Below the pieces are notes generated by a model. The model saw nothing but the letters and a program-made list of their open reading frames with translations, had not been told where the DNA came from and did no database searches. Shown piece after piece: positions 9,223 to 17,642 of a stretch of DNA of 64,000 nt (the first letter of the stretch is position 1; each line of letters begins with the position of its first letter). The DNA is taken from positions 62,001-126,000 of the forward strand of contig NZ_VNHU01000006.1 in assembly GCF_008124785.1 (NCBI RefSeq). Direction: 5' to 3'. Source of the DNA: Aquimarina intermedia. Its GTDB lineage: Bacteria; Bacteroidota; Bacteroidia; Flavobacteriales; Flavobacteriaceae. Position numbers and translations under genes: made by a program.

Positions 9223-10542
9223 TTAGTAGCCAGGATTTTGAGTGATAACTCCTTCACTCACAAGAACTTCTGAAATTGGAATTGGGAACACATAATAATT
9301 AGGGTCAATCGTTTGGCCCATTTCAGCGTCAACGGTTCCTGTTCTAACCAAATCAAACCATCTTTGTCCTTCAAAGGCAAACTCTAATCTTCTTTCATCT
9401 TGAATGGCTTGTCTAACCAACGCCTCCGTATTAAGTACCGTATGATCCAGAGGAGCTAATCCAGCTCTGGTTCGAATAGGATCCAAAAGATTAAGTACAT
9501 CTTCTGGAGAAGAACCATTCTCATTTAATGTTTCTGCATATAACATAATAACATCTGCTAATCTTATTTCTATCCAGTCATGATCTGGCCCTCCCGATTG
9601 AGTATACTTTGGCGATCTTAAAGCTATCTCATCTATATTTACCGCTCTTCTTAAATCTCCAGGACTTGCATCAAAAGCAGCAATTAAATCTGTATCTAAC
9701 GGAGTAGGCGATTTTGTGTCTTGACCTAAATACCATTCCCAAAACTCTGAAAAACCATATTCATCTATCACAGAACTAGATATTTGAGTTGCGAATATTA
9801 CTTCTGAATTTTCAATGTTTTCTACCTTAAAAATGTCAGCATAATTTGTTTCTAAACTAATCCCAGCTACGGTGGCTGCATTAAAAAAAGCTTTGAATTG
9901 TGCTTCTGCACTAGTAAAATTACCCATATGTACATATGTTTTACCTAATAAGGCTTGCGCAGCGAGTTTTGAAGCTTTACCATTTGCATTCGTGTTATTC
10001 AAAACACTTATTGCAGCTTGTAAATCCGGAATGATCACGCTGTTGTAAACATTATCAACCGGTTGTCTTGTTAAATCGAAAGTAGGGATATCGCCTATAT
10101 CTGGTGATGTTAGAATTACAGTTACATCACCAAAAGCTTGCACTAGTTTAAAATAGGACAAAGCTCTTAAAAATTTAGCCTCCCCTATTTGAGCAGTATC
10201 TTCTGAATTTTCAATTACATTGTTCGAGCTTAATATTGATTTGTATAAAGCTGTGTACAAAGGTCCAAAAAATTGATCTTCCATTGCTGTTAAACCAGGA
10301 CCGTAGACATCAAATTCGGTATATGGAGATTCGAACATAAAAGCATTGTCTGCTCTAAAGTCGCCCATCACTGCTATTGGAGTAACAGCACCAAGCTGAT
10401 AATAATATGCCGCATTCAAAACTCCCTCAAAATCGGTCAAAGAATCTGAACTAGCAATATTTGGTGGAAATTCATCCAAATCAGTACTACATGAGATTGT
10501 TAATAATACTGCTCCTAAAAATAATATATATACTTTTTTCAT
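9223..10542 (-). CDS. SusD/RagB-like surface glycan-binding lipoprotein (alginate PUL)
   Basis: About 439 residues from MKKVYILFLGAVLL. That ATG at 10542 is preferred over one at 10554, which overlaps the susC stop, because it starts the signal peptide directly. Lipobox LTIS/C, so a lipoprotein, probably on the cell surface. Family features: the N-terminal TPR-like region, the C-terminal block IRLADVIMLYAETLNENG and RLEFAFEGQRWFDLVRTG, typical of SusD/RagB. It caps the partner SusC channel and hands over oligosaccharides. It follows susC directly and shares its transcript. The size is on the small side for SusD proteins. The alginate ligand is inferred from neighbours. Confidence 0.92.
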   Translation of the reverse strand: MKKVYILFLGAVLLTISCSTDLDEFPPNIASSDSLTDFEGVLNAAYYYQLGAVTPIAVMGDFRADNAFMFESPYTEFDVYGPGLTAMEDQFFGPLYTALYKSILSSNNVIENSEDTAQIGEAKFLRALSYFKLVQAFGDVTVILTSPDIGDIPTFDLTRQPVDNVYNSVIIPDLQAAISVLNNTNANGKASKLAAQALLGKTYVHMGNFTSAEAQFKAFFNAATVAGISLETNYADIFKVENIENSEVIFATQISSSVIDEYGFSEFWEWYLGQDTKSPTPLDTDLIAAFDASPGDLRRAVNIDEIALRSPKYTQSGGPDHDWIEIRLADVIMLYAETLNENGSSPEDVLNLLDPIRTRAGLAPLDHTVLNTEALVRQAIQDERRLEFAFEGQRWFDLVRTGTVDAEMGQTIDPNYYVFPIPISEVLVSEGVITQNPGY

Positions 10543-10553
10543 TATTTCTTTCA

Positions 10554-13500
10554 TTAAAAATTAACATTAAAACCGAACGTAAAGCTTCTGACAATTGGAC
10601 TGGCACCTATTTGAACGCCATAAGTAGTTGGCCCTAAGTAATTATTTTGTGTAGTATTCACACCCTCCGGATTAAACGAAGTATAATCATCCCCCCACAC
10701 ATACAACAAATTTGTCGATGCCACATATACTCTTGCCGAACTTATACCAATTTTACTTATCAATTCTGGCTTAAGGGTATACCCGAAAGTCAAATTTCTC
10801 AACGCTAAATAAGAAGCGTCTTGTATTTGCGCATCTAGTTGATTATTTGAATCTAAATAGTATTCTCCATTATGATCGGCAATACCATCATTATTAGCAT
10901 CAAAACTACCCCGTACTCTTCCTCCAAATTCTGAATTATAGTAAATCGGGTCGACATTCCAAACATCCCCTCCCTGGGCTCCTTGAATTTGGAAAGACAT
11001 ATCAAAAGCTTTATAGCTAATTGAGCTATTGAAACCATAATAAAAATCCGGGGTATTTTGTCCTATTTTGACTAAATCTCCACCCTCTTCAACTGTTTTT
11101 GTCTTATCAATTACACCATCACCATTTTGATCTACCACATAAAACGCTGAACTATTAACGTCGATAGCTCGCGTGGGATCTTCTATAAATCTATCTTCAA
11201 CTTGTCCAATGGTTTCTAATCCCCACATTTCACCAATTTCTCCACCTACATGATTTCTAAATACGGGACCTCTACCACTTTGACCATAAATTGATTGAGG
11301 TAGTTCTTCCAGCCCCCCTAGATCTGTAATTTCTGTTTTCACCGTTGATAGGTTACCTCCAAAATCCCAATTGAAATCTTCTTTTCGAATAATGCCTGCT
11401 GTTAGTTCAATCTCCAAACCAGAACTTCTCACATCACCAGCATTGACTCTTATCGAAGGGGTACCGAAAACTTCAGATACACTTAGATTAATTAATATAT
11501 CTTCAATATCAGATGTGTAATAATCTGCACTTAATCTTAATCTGTTATTTATAAAACCTAAATCAATTCCGTAGTTAGTCTCCGTATTAGTTTGCCAGGT
11601 TAGATTCGAATTGGCTATATCATCAGGAATTAAAAATCCAGTCCCTAATACTGTTGGTTGAGAGTTTAAAAGACTTAATGAATTGTAAGCCCCCAGATCT
11701 GAAGTAGACCCTAAAGAGCCGGTACTAAACCTTGGTTTCAATAAACTCAAGAATTCAAAGTTGTAAAAAGATTCGTTATGCACATTCCATCCTAAGGAAA
11801 TCGCCGGGAATGTTGCGTATCTTTCGTTAGCCCCGAAACGAGAATCACCATCTCTTCTTATTGATGCCGATATCAAATAACGATCGTCAAAGGCATAGTT
11901 AACTCTTCCAAAAATGCTCCATCTTGAAATAGTTTCGTCTCTTTCTCTTACTATAATATCCTCAGGTTCTAGGAGATTATAATTTACAATATCACTAAAG
12001 GGCACGTTTGAACCCGTTGTAGAAGTACCTCTAAAATAGATCTTTTGAAATTCAATTCCAGCTACTGCAGATATGTCATGACTTCCTATTTCTTTCGCAT
12101 AATTCAAAGTAGTTTCACTTAGCGTTGAGGTTTGTTTTACATTAGTTTCATCCAAGGCAGTTTGATTAGAGCGTGCCCTGGAATCAAACTCAAGTCCTCT
12201 CCAGAAATAGTCTTTGGTATCTCTGATATCTGCTCCTAGAACAGCTTTTAATTTTAACCCTTCCATAAGGTTATATTGTAAAAAAGTAGATACGTTTGCA
12301 AAGTACGTTTTTTGATATCGGTCTGTGTTGTCAAGCTTCGTTGCAGGGCCTGCATCTCCAGATCCTCCGATACCATTACCACTTCTTCCATAATGCCAAT
12401 CTTGGGCCGTATCACCAGGCTGTAATGTATAGATACTCTGATTAAATGGGGCATCAGGACCTGCTCGATAGCCATTATCAAATGGATCAAGTCCCAAAAT
12501 CTGTGCTTGTTGATCTAATTGTTGTACGAACGCAATAGAGGCTTCTGTATGATAAATAGGGCTGATATTATACGCTCTTAAAAGATCTCTCTGATCATGA
12601 CCTACAATATCTCTATCGGCTGCAAATCCATTGAAACTCAATCCTGTTTTAAACTTGTCTCCCAATTTTGCATCGACATTTATACGCGCATTAAGTCTTT
12701 CGTAACCTTCAGTTCTTACAATACCATCGGTATTTTGATAACCAATTGAAGCAAAATAATTTGAATTTTCAGTACCACCGCTATAGCTGAAGTCATGATT
12801 AGTAGTATAACCGCTTACATAAAGCCAATCTTCTACAGCCTGTACATCGGGTGAGTTTTTGTAGGCATTTATTTTGTAATTTAAAAAATCCGGATCCAAT
12901 TCAGAAACATCATACTTGCCACTGGTTATGCCAGTTTCTAATGTGTTTGCCCATTCTCCGGCTGTCATATTTATTCTATCACCCTTATATTTATTTGATA
13001 TACTAGCGTAAGCATTGTAACTAAAACTTGGTTTGCCTTCTTTTCCTTTTTTGGTTGTAATTAAAATAACTCCGTTAGCTCCTCTGGAACCATAAATAGC
13101 AGCTGAAGCAGCATCTTTTAATACCTCCACGCTTTGGATATCATTTGGGTTAACCGTTGCTAAACTTCCTGAAATTGGATATCCATCAACAACAATTAGT
13201 GGATTTGAATTGCCATTAATAGAAGAAGCAGCTCTGATTTGGATTTTAGGATCTGCTCCCGGTGACCCATTCTGATTCTGAATCAGTACCCCCGCTAATT
13301 TACCTGCTAACGCTTCATCCACACGAGTCGTTTGAATTGCTGCCACATCATCTCCTCCTACTTTAGCAATCGCACCTGTTACGTGACTTTTCTTCTGTGT
13401 ACCATAACCAACCACCATCACCTCATCTAAAGTATTAGCATCTTCGGCTAATGCAATCGTGAGATTATTTTGATTTGTAATGGTTATATTTTGAGTAACA

Positions 13501-13736
13501 AATCCTAGATAAGAAAATTGTAGTATATCGCCACGTTTTACCTCGAGTTGAAAATTTCCATTAAAATCTGTGGATGTACCTTTAGAGGTACCTTGAATAA
13601 GAACGTTAGCGCCAGGGATCCCAAGTTGGTCGGTGGCGGAAACCACAGTACCTGTTAGGGTATAGTTGTCTTGTGCTATAATTACAATGCAACTAAAAAG
13701 CATTATGATTAAAGTTAGCTTCGTTTTTAAATTCAT
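10554..13736 (-). CDS. SusC/RagA-like TonB-dependent transporter (alginate PUL)
   Basis: A 1060-residue outer-membrane transporter. Signal peptide of about 21 residues; a carboxypeptidase-like regulatory domain (about 25-110, LTGTVVSATDQLGIPGANV); the TonB-box region near DEVMVVGYGTQKK; a plug domain with DAASAAIYGSRGANGVI (about 205-225); and a long barrel ending in FTFGFNVNF with the terminal phenylalanine. No STN domain, so it is not itself a FecR-type transducer. It imports alginate oligomers with SusD. The predicted transcript starts near 13957, giving a leader of about 220 bases that contains hairpins and overlaps a possible antisense RNA. Confidence 0.93.
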   Translation of the reverse strand: MNLKTKLTLIIMLFSCIVIIAQDNYTLTGTVVSATDQLGIPGANVLIQGTSKGTSTDFNGNFQLEVKRGDILQFSYLGFVTQNITITNQNNLTIALAEDANTLDEVMVVGYGTQKKSHVTGAIAKVGGDDVAAIQTTRVDEALAGKLAGVLIQNQNGSPGADPKIQIRAASSINGNSNPLIVVDGYPISGSLATVNPNDIQSVEVLKDAASAAIYGSRGANGVILITTKKGKEGKPSFSYNAYASISNKYKGDRINMTAGEWANTLETGITSGKYDVSELDPDFLNYKINAYKNSPDVQAVEDWLYVSGYTTNHDFSYSGGTENSNYFASIGYQNTDGIVRTEGYERLNARINVDAKLGDKFKTGLSFNGFAADRDIVGHDQRDLLRAYNISPIYHTEASIAFVQQLDQQAQILGLDPFDNGYRAGPDAPFNQSIYTLQPGDTAQDWHYGRSGNGIGGSGDAGPATKLDNTDRYQKTYFANVSTFLQYNLMEGLKLKAVLGADIRDTKDYFWRGLEFDSRARSNQTALDETNVKQTSTLSETTLNYAKEIGSHDISAVAGIEFQKIYFRGTSTTGSNVPFSDIVNYNLLEPEDIIVRERDETISRWSIFGRVNYAFDDRYLISASIRRDGDSRFGANERYATFPAISLGWNVHNESFYNFEFLSLLKPRFSTGSLGSTSDLGAYNSLSLLNSQPTVLGTGFLIPDDIANSNLTWQTNTETNYGIDLGFINNRLRLSADYYTSDIEDILINLSVSEVFGTPSIRVNAGDVRSSGLEIELTAGIIRKEDFNWDFGGNLSTVKTEITDLGGLEELPQSIYGQSGRGPVFRNHVGGEIGEMWGLETIGQVEDRFIEDPTRAIDVNSSAFYVVDQNGDGVIDKTKTVEEGGDLVKIGQNTPDFYYGFNSSISYKAFDMSFQIQGAQGGDVWNVDPIYYNSEFGGRVRGSFDANNDGIADHNGEYYLDSNNQLDAQIQDASYLALRNLTFGYTLKPELISKIGISSARVYVASTNLLYVWGDDYTSFNPEGVNTTQNNYLGPTTYGVQIGASPIVRSFTFGFNVNF

Positions 13737-13829
13737 AATTGAGTTTTTAAGTTTTTTGATTTGTAATCGATAGGAACTTAAAAAGACTGTTTGTCGAAAA
13801 ATAATAAACTAATTAGTATTTTTGCGACT

Positions 13830-13916
13830 CATGTTTTAGTTAGCTACTACGTGAATTATTACTTCCCTCCAAAGAAGTAGTTGTTAAAAGGATGGGCGTG
13901 CACCTGTCCTTTTTTT
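13830..13916 (+). ncRNA. Candidate antisense small RNA over the susC leader
   Basis: The forward strand has a full-consensus -7 box, TATTTTTG (13817-13824). Downstream is a short hairpin TACTTC/GAAGTA (13860-13879) with loop CCTCCAAA, then a terminator-like hairpin ending in seven T. That would give an RNA of about 87 bases antisense to the susC 5' leader. The upstream TTTG (13790-13793) is 23 bases away rather than 19, so the promoter is imperfect. Known: cis-antisense RNAs at susC leaders repress PULs in Bacteroides. No ORF fits this strand. Confidence 0.4.
13886..13916 (+). terminator. Terminator-like hairpin in the susC leader region
   Basis: AAAAGGA (13886-13892) pairs with TCCTTTT (13907-13913), with a further GG/CC pairing inside, and runs into seven T on the forward strand. 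No forward-strand protein gene lies upstream, so it either ends an antisense RNA or acts as a structure in the susC leader. Confidence 0.5.
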
Positions 13917-13928
13917 ATGGGGTTCTAT

Positions 13929-13966
13929 TTGGTAAACCAAACTGGTAAACCAATTTGGTTTACCAA
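13929..13966. promoter_or_regulatory. Three tandem operators at the susC promoter
   Basis: Three 12-bp sites of the form TTGGTwwACCAA: TTGGTAAACCAA at 13929, CTGGTAAACCAA at 13942 and TTGGTTTACCAA at 13955, spaced exactly 13 bp apart. The last overlaps the susC -7 box and the others fall at and after the predicted transcript start, a layout expected for repression. The FadR-like GT..AC core points to the adjacent GntR-family regulator. Confidence 0.72.
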
Positions 13967-13993
13967 ATATATTAAATTTCTGATAACTAGCAA
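13964..13993 (-). promoter_or_regulatory. Promoter of the susC-susD operon
   Basis: Reverse strand: TTG (13993-13991), 19 bases, then TATATTTG (13971-13964). This matches the Bacteroidota consensus (-33 TTG, -7 TAnnTTTG). Predicted start near 13957, inside the tandem operators. The lyase promoter has the same sequence and spacing. Confidence 0.7.
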
Positions 13994-14016
13994 GAACTTA
14001 ACGAGTTAAATTTATT

Positions 14017-14364
14017 TTATTCCATAAAATCTTCTCTAATCGGACTAAAAACGTCAATAAGTACGCCTGCTTTGATACATATAGCACCATGCATTACATG
14101 GGGTGGAATGTAGAATGAATCTCCACCTTTAACGATTTTTGTCACATCGCCAATAGTTAACTTATATTCGCCACTTTCCACATAAGTAACTTGAGAATGA
14201 TGGTGTTCATGCATAACTCCAATTGCACCTACTTGAAAGTCGACCTTAACCAGCATAATTTTATCGTCGTAACCCATAATCTTACGTTTCAGTCCTTCTC
14301 CCACTATCTCCCATTCAATTTCGTCTCCAAATATAAATTCCTTACTTGGTCCAAATGATTTCAT
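14017..14364 (-). CDS. kdgF: KdgF-like cupin, unsaturated uronate ring opening
   Basis: A 115-residue single-domain cupin. The metal-binding motif HEHHHSQVTYVESGEYKLTI (about residues 56-75) and the second motif with HVMHGAIC match KdgF. Known: KdgF speeds conversion of the 4,5-unsaturated uronates released by pectate and alginate lyases to linear keto-sugars. Its position 39 bp after the PL7 lyase gene, with a shared promoter, makes alginate-derived uronate the likely substrate. No signal peptide, so it acts in the cytoplasm. Length is normal. Confidence 0.85.
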   Translation of the reverse strand: MKSFGPSKEFIFGDEIEWEIVGEGLKRKIMGYDDKIMLVKVDFQVGAIGVMHEHHHSQVTYVESGEYKLTIGDVTKIVKGGDSFYIPPHVMHGAICIKAGVLIDVFSPIREDFME

Positions 14365-14403
14365 AATATATTCTGTTTTTGAGATTAGTTATAAAGTATA
14401 TTC

Positions 14404-16476
14404 TTACTTGCTTTTCCTAAGTTTATTGTGTGGTACCCCGGGACCGATGGTAGCCTCTCTAAACCATACTTCAGTATAACAGCCATTTTCATATTGCTTG
14501 GCAATATCACCTCCATAAGTTTCGGCGCCTGCACACCAGACCATATTTGTTTCCGGGGCCTTTCCATTAGTCTGATTATAGGCTCCTTGTTTGAAGTAAT
14601 TTAACTCCCCGCTGTATGCCGTGGGACGTTCGCTTCCATCTTGTCCTATTGGCACAAATAATTTCTTGACTTGATTTGGAATGTCGGATTGCTTTACATA
14701 TTGGGATGTAATCAGATTTTTAGTAAACGTTTTTGTTTTATGGTTTTCACTTTTAAATGTGAGGTACATAATACCATTATATACATTTACTTCATAACTA
14801 AACTCTTCACCTAATGCAATCCCATCCTTGGGTTCTGCAGGATAGTCATTTTTGCTTTTTCCAATGACAGACATATCATGCCCCCATACCGCAGTTGAAT
14901 AATCCCACCTACGGGAATTATCATCGCCTGCTGTATTGATTTCATAATTCCAAAAGACAGAGCCTTTATCGTGTCCCGGGAATTTCTTGTAAAAGATTTT
15001 TAGAGGTTCGTTTTCGTGACCTTCGCCACTATGGATCTGCCCAACCACAACGGCGTAAGAGGCAGCAACTCTGGCATCGCCAGAGATGGAAACTTGCATA
15101 ACCTTGCAGGTGCCAGTTAACTTACCTCCCTCTTCTGGTGTCCAGTTTCTTTTTTCTTGTAACTCTGTTCTCGTATTACTGGAGTTGGGTGAAGTGACAC
15201 CGGAATTTGGCGTTTTATATACCACCCAACGCCGGGTGCCATCGATTACGCTGTAGAAATAGTCCTTGTGCTCAAACTCAGTAAGATCTTCTACCGTTGT
15301 TCCATTCCCCATCAATATTTTAAATTTATCCATATGTGGAATTACCTCATTGGGATAAACCGTTTTTTGGGCCAATCCATCATTTGCCTCAAAATATCCT
15401 GAATTGGATATGGCTTCATTACTGATCTCGATACTTGCTGATTTAAACCAAACTTCGGCATAATTACCATCTGCATATTGTTCTTTAAGATCACCACGGT
15501 GGATTTCGGCACCAGAACACCAAACTTTGTTTATTTTAGGGTCTTTACCATTAGTTTGGTTGTAACAGCCCATTTTAAAAAAGAGACCTTCTTTAGCATA
15601 AGCACTTGCTCGCTCCACCCCATCTTGGTCTATTGGTACAAATAATTGTTTGACTTGTTCTGGAATATTTTTGCGTTGAACATATTCAGAAGAAACGAGA
15701 TTTTTAGTAAAAATTTTAGTTTCATGACCTTCACTAGTAAAGGCTAGATGCATGATACCGTCTTTAATTTCTACTTCATAGCTAAATTCTTCTCCTATGG
15801 CAATTCCATTTTTTGGTTCTGGCGGATATGTACTCTCTTCACTACCGACTACTGAAAAATCATAGCCCCAAACGGGATAGGAATAATCCCACCTTTTGGA
15901 ATTATCTTCTCCCTCAGTATTGATTTCATAATTCCAAAAGACTGAACCTTTAGTATGACCGGGAAATTTTTTGTAAAATATTTTAAGAGGCTCATTCTCA
16001 TGACCATCTGCACTATGGATCTGTCCAACAACCACCGAGTACGTTGCCGCCACGCGGGCATCCCCTGTGCTTGACACATTCATCACCTTAAGAGTAGCAC
16101 TCATTTTGGCATCGGTTGTGGGCAACCATTTTCTTAGTTGCGCCAGTTCTGTCCGTGTGTTATTTGAAGTCCCATGGGTGTTCCCTGCGTTGGGACTTTT
16201 AAATACTACCCAGTCTTCGGTACCATCATTTGTGGTATAAAAGAAATTCTCGTTCTCATAGTTTGTTGCAGGACCTACGTTAGTTCCATCACCCAAGATT
16301 AAATTCCAATGTTGAAAAAATGGTATAACCTCATTTGCATTGGTACGTATTGCTGCTTCCTCTGAACTGTTCACCGAAGTCTGCTTCCTGTTTTTCACGC
16401 AGCCTGAAAAAAGTAATAAAGCAATTGTGGCAAAAAGATAGAAGGTAGAAACATAGCTAGATTTTCTTGAACGCAT
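14404..16476 (-). CDS. Tandem-domain alginate lyase lipoprotein (PL7-PL7)
   Basis: A 690-residue lipoprotein (lipobox LFSG/C, Cys26) with two full PL7 alginate-lyase domains, about 48-345 and 375-680. Both keep the family motifs: RTEL (residues 108-111 in domain 1), QIH (152-154), and the third motif, FFKMGCYNQ in domain 1 and YFKQGAYNQ in domain 2. The Arg, Gln, His and second Tyr of the catalytic set are thus present twice; only the first Tyr of the third motif is Phe in domain 1. The two domains are similar throughout, pointing to internal duplication. Sequence style recalls PL7 subfamily 5 (from memory). Probably surface-exposed, making oligomers for SusC/SusD. It is first in its own operon with kdgF. 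Confidence 0.9.
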   Translation of the reverse strand: MRSRKSSYVSTFYLFATIALLLFSGCVKNRKQTSVNSSEEAAIRTNANEVIPFFQHWNLILGDGTNVGPATNYENENFFYTTNDGTEDWVVFKSPNAGNTHGTSNNTRTELAQLRKWLPTTDAKMSATLKVMNVSSTGDARVAATYSVVVGQIHSADGHENEPLKIFYKKFPGHTKGSVFWNYEINTEGEDNSKRWDYSYPVWGYDFSVVGSEESTYPPEPKNGIAIGEEFSYEVEIKDGIMHLAFTSEGHETKIFTKNLVSSEYVQRKNIPEQVKQLFVPIDQDGVERASAYAKEGLFFKMGCYNQTNGKDPKINKVWCSGAEIHRGDLKEQYADGNYAEVWFKSASIEISNEAISNSGYFEANDGLAQKTVYPNEVIPHMDKFKILMGNGTTVEDLTEFEHKDYFYSVIDGTRRWVVYKTPNSGVTSPNSSNTRTELQEKRNWTPEEGGKLTGTCKVMQVSISGDARVAASYAVVVGQIHSGEGHENEPLKIFYKKFPGHDKGSVFWNYEINTAGDDNSRRWDYSTAVWGHDMSVIGKSKNDYPAEPKDGIALGEEFSYEVNVYNGIMYLTFKSENHKTKTFTKNLITSQYVKQSDIPNQVKKLFVPIGQDGSERPTAYSGELNYFKQGAYNQTNGKAPETNMVWCAGAETYGGDIAKQYENGCYTEVWFREATIGPGVPHNKLRKSK

Positions 16477-16492
16477 AATTAATTATATAAAA

Positions 16493-16517
16493 TTGGTTTA
16501 CCAGATTGGTTTACCAA
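16493..16517. promoter_or_regulatory. Two tandem operators at the lyase promoter
   Basis: TTGGTTTACCAG (16493-16504) and TTGGTTTACCAA (16506-16517), 13 bp apart as at the susC promoter. The second overlaps the -7 box in the same register. A degenerate half-site, AGTAAACCAA, lies upstream near 16588. Confidence 0.7.
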
Positions 16518-16544
16518 ATATAGATTATATTTTTTAACTTGCAA
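16515..16544 (-). promoter_or_regulatory. Promoter of the lyase-kdgF operon
   Basis: Reverse strand: TTG (16544-16542), 19 bases, TATATTTG (16522-16515). Elements, spacing and operator position are the same as for susC. Predicted start near 16508, giving a short leader of about 32 bases. Confidence 0.7.
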
Positions 16545-16672
16545 TAAAATCGTGATTTTTTAACAACTTCTCTTTCAACAATTAAACAGTAAACCAAATT
16601 TCAATAAGGGAAGGGGCTAATGTTAGACCATCTTTTAATTCAACGAATCTAGTATGTAAACAAAACAAGAAT

Positions 16673-16688
16673 GGAGCATTTCTGCTCC
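16673..16688. terminator. Small hairpin before the duplicated gene fragment
   Basis: GGAGCA, a four-base loop and TGCTCC, followed on the forward strand by TTTC. It lies 24 bp before the duplicated oxidoreductase tail. A weak terminator or a junction feature; no gene upstream on this strand. Confidence 0.3.
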
Positions 16689-16712
16689 TTTCAATATAGA
16701 TACAGATTAACT

Positions 16713-16883
16713 ATGAAGCGGCAACATGAGATTTTGAATAGAATAGCAGATTTATTAGATGGTGGCACTTTACGACCAACTTTAAACAAAACAATGCAAG
16801 ATCTAACGGTGGAAAATCTAAAAGAGGCACATGCTTTACAAGAATCCGGTAAGGCGATAGGTAAAACCGTGATTGAATTTTAA
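16713..16883 (+). pseudogene. Duplicated 3' end of the MDR oxidoreductase gene
   Basis: These 171 bp match 2087-2257 with no gaps and 10 mismatches by my count (about 94% identity). They encode the last 56 residues and stop codon of the oxidoreductase, with six residue changes. There is no Rossmann or GroES-like domain, so it cannot be functional. Similarity ends shortly after the stop. It marks a second junction inside the island, 14.6 kb from the intact gene, and suggests the island was built in more than one step. A longer reading frame from 16671 exists but its first residues match nothing. Confidence 0.85.
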
Positions 16884-17035
16884 GTTGCAGGCCTTTTTAA
16901 AATTCTTAAATTAAAGCATTCATATCTTTCTTGATTTTTGTTATGCAAATATATCAATATACAACTCACTAAATAATAGATATCTAATTACCTAAGTTGA
17001 ACACAAAATCTCATAAAAACCTTTAACTTTTAAAT

Positions 17036-17425
17036 ATGGTAAAATCAAAAGGACTTAATAGAATTCTTGAGGAGATAGATAAAAGAGGCCTATCAGCTTA
17101 CAAAATCAGCCAGCATACAAACCTAACTCCAAAGGGAATACGGAAAATTAAGGATAGAGCTACAGAAAACCCAAGAATTGCCACTTTGAATGAGATCGCA
17201 TCCTTTTTAGGTATAAGCACAAATACGGATCAAACTTCATCTATAACAAACAGGGATACTCTCAATGATGAAGATTTAGTTATTCTATCTTATCAGGTGA
17301 AAAAAAATTGGAATCAATTATTACGACTTGAAGATTTTAAACCCTTCTTTTTTTATCAGATTGCAAAAACACTTGATATGGAGATAGAGGATATTTTTAC
17401 TGCAGCATTGAATAAAGGAAAATAA
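17036..17425 (+). CDS. Small HTH (XRE-like) protein
   Basis: A 129-residue protein whose first 65 residues resemble a Cro/C1-type helix-turn-helix (LSAYKISQHTNLTPKGIRKI, then ATLNEIASFLGIS). The rest (about 80-129) includes FFFYQIAKTLDMEIEDIF, which looks like a second partial repressor-like helix pair. Probably binds DNA; target unknown. Stand-alone, in the accessory part of the island between the duplicated gene tail and a gene-poor region. Small regulators of this kind are common on integrated elements, and it may be a leftover control gene. Confidence 0.65.
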   Translation: MVKSKGLNRILEEIDKRGLSAYKISQHTNLTPKGIRKIKDRATENPRIATLNEIASFLGISTNTDQTSSITNRDTLNDEDLVILSYQVKKNWNQLLRLEDFKPFFFYQIAKTLDMEIEDIFTAALNKGK

Positions 17426-17642
17426 AATAGACTGACTAAAAGTCAAGCATCTATCATTATTTGCAATACAATTTTTCGTCGTTCGAACAGCTTGACAAAA
17501 CAAATGTGCTAATTACTATAGCTGAAGAAGAGAATTAAAAAAATTTAATGAAACAGAAATTGTCAGAAATACTTATTAGCATTAGAATAATTTCTACAGG
17601 GTTTGCAATAAAAATAGTTTAAAAAAAAAGTATACAAACTAT

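Noticed and set aside
16586-16597. Third operator upstream of the lyase promoter (ACAGTAAACCAA)
   Set aside because: Only one half-site is conserved, and it is not at a multiple of the 13-bp step. Mentioned as degenerate only.
16671-16712. Extra N-terminal codons that would make the duplicated tail a 70-residue protein
   Set aside because: The first 14 codons match nothing, include part of a hairpin, and the rest is only the C-terminal end of the MDR enzyme without any domain.
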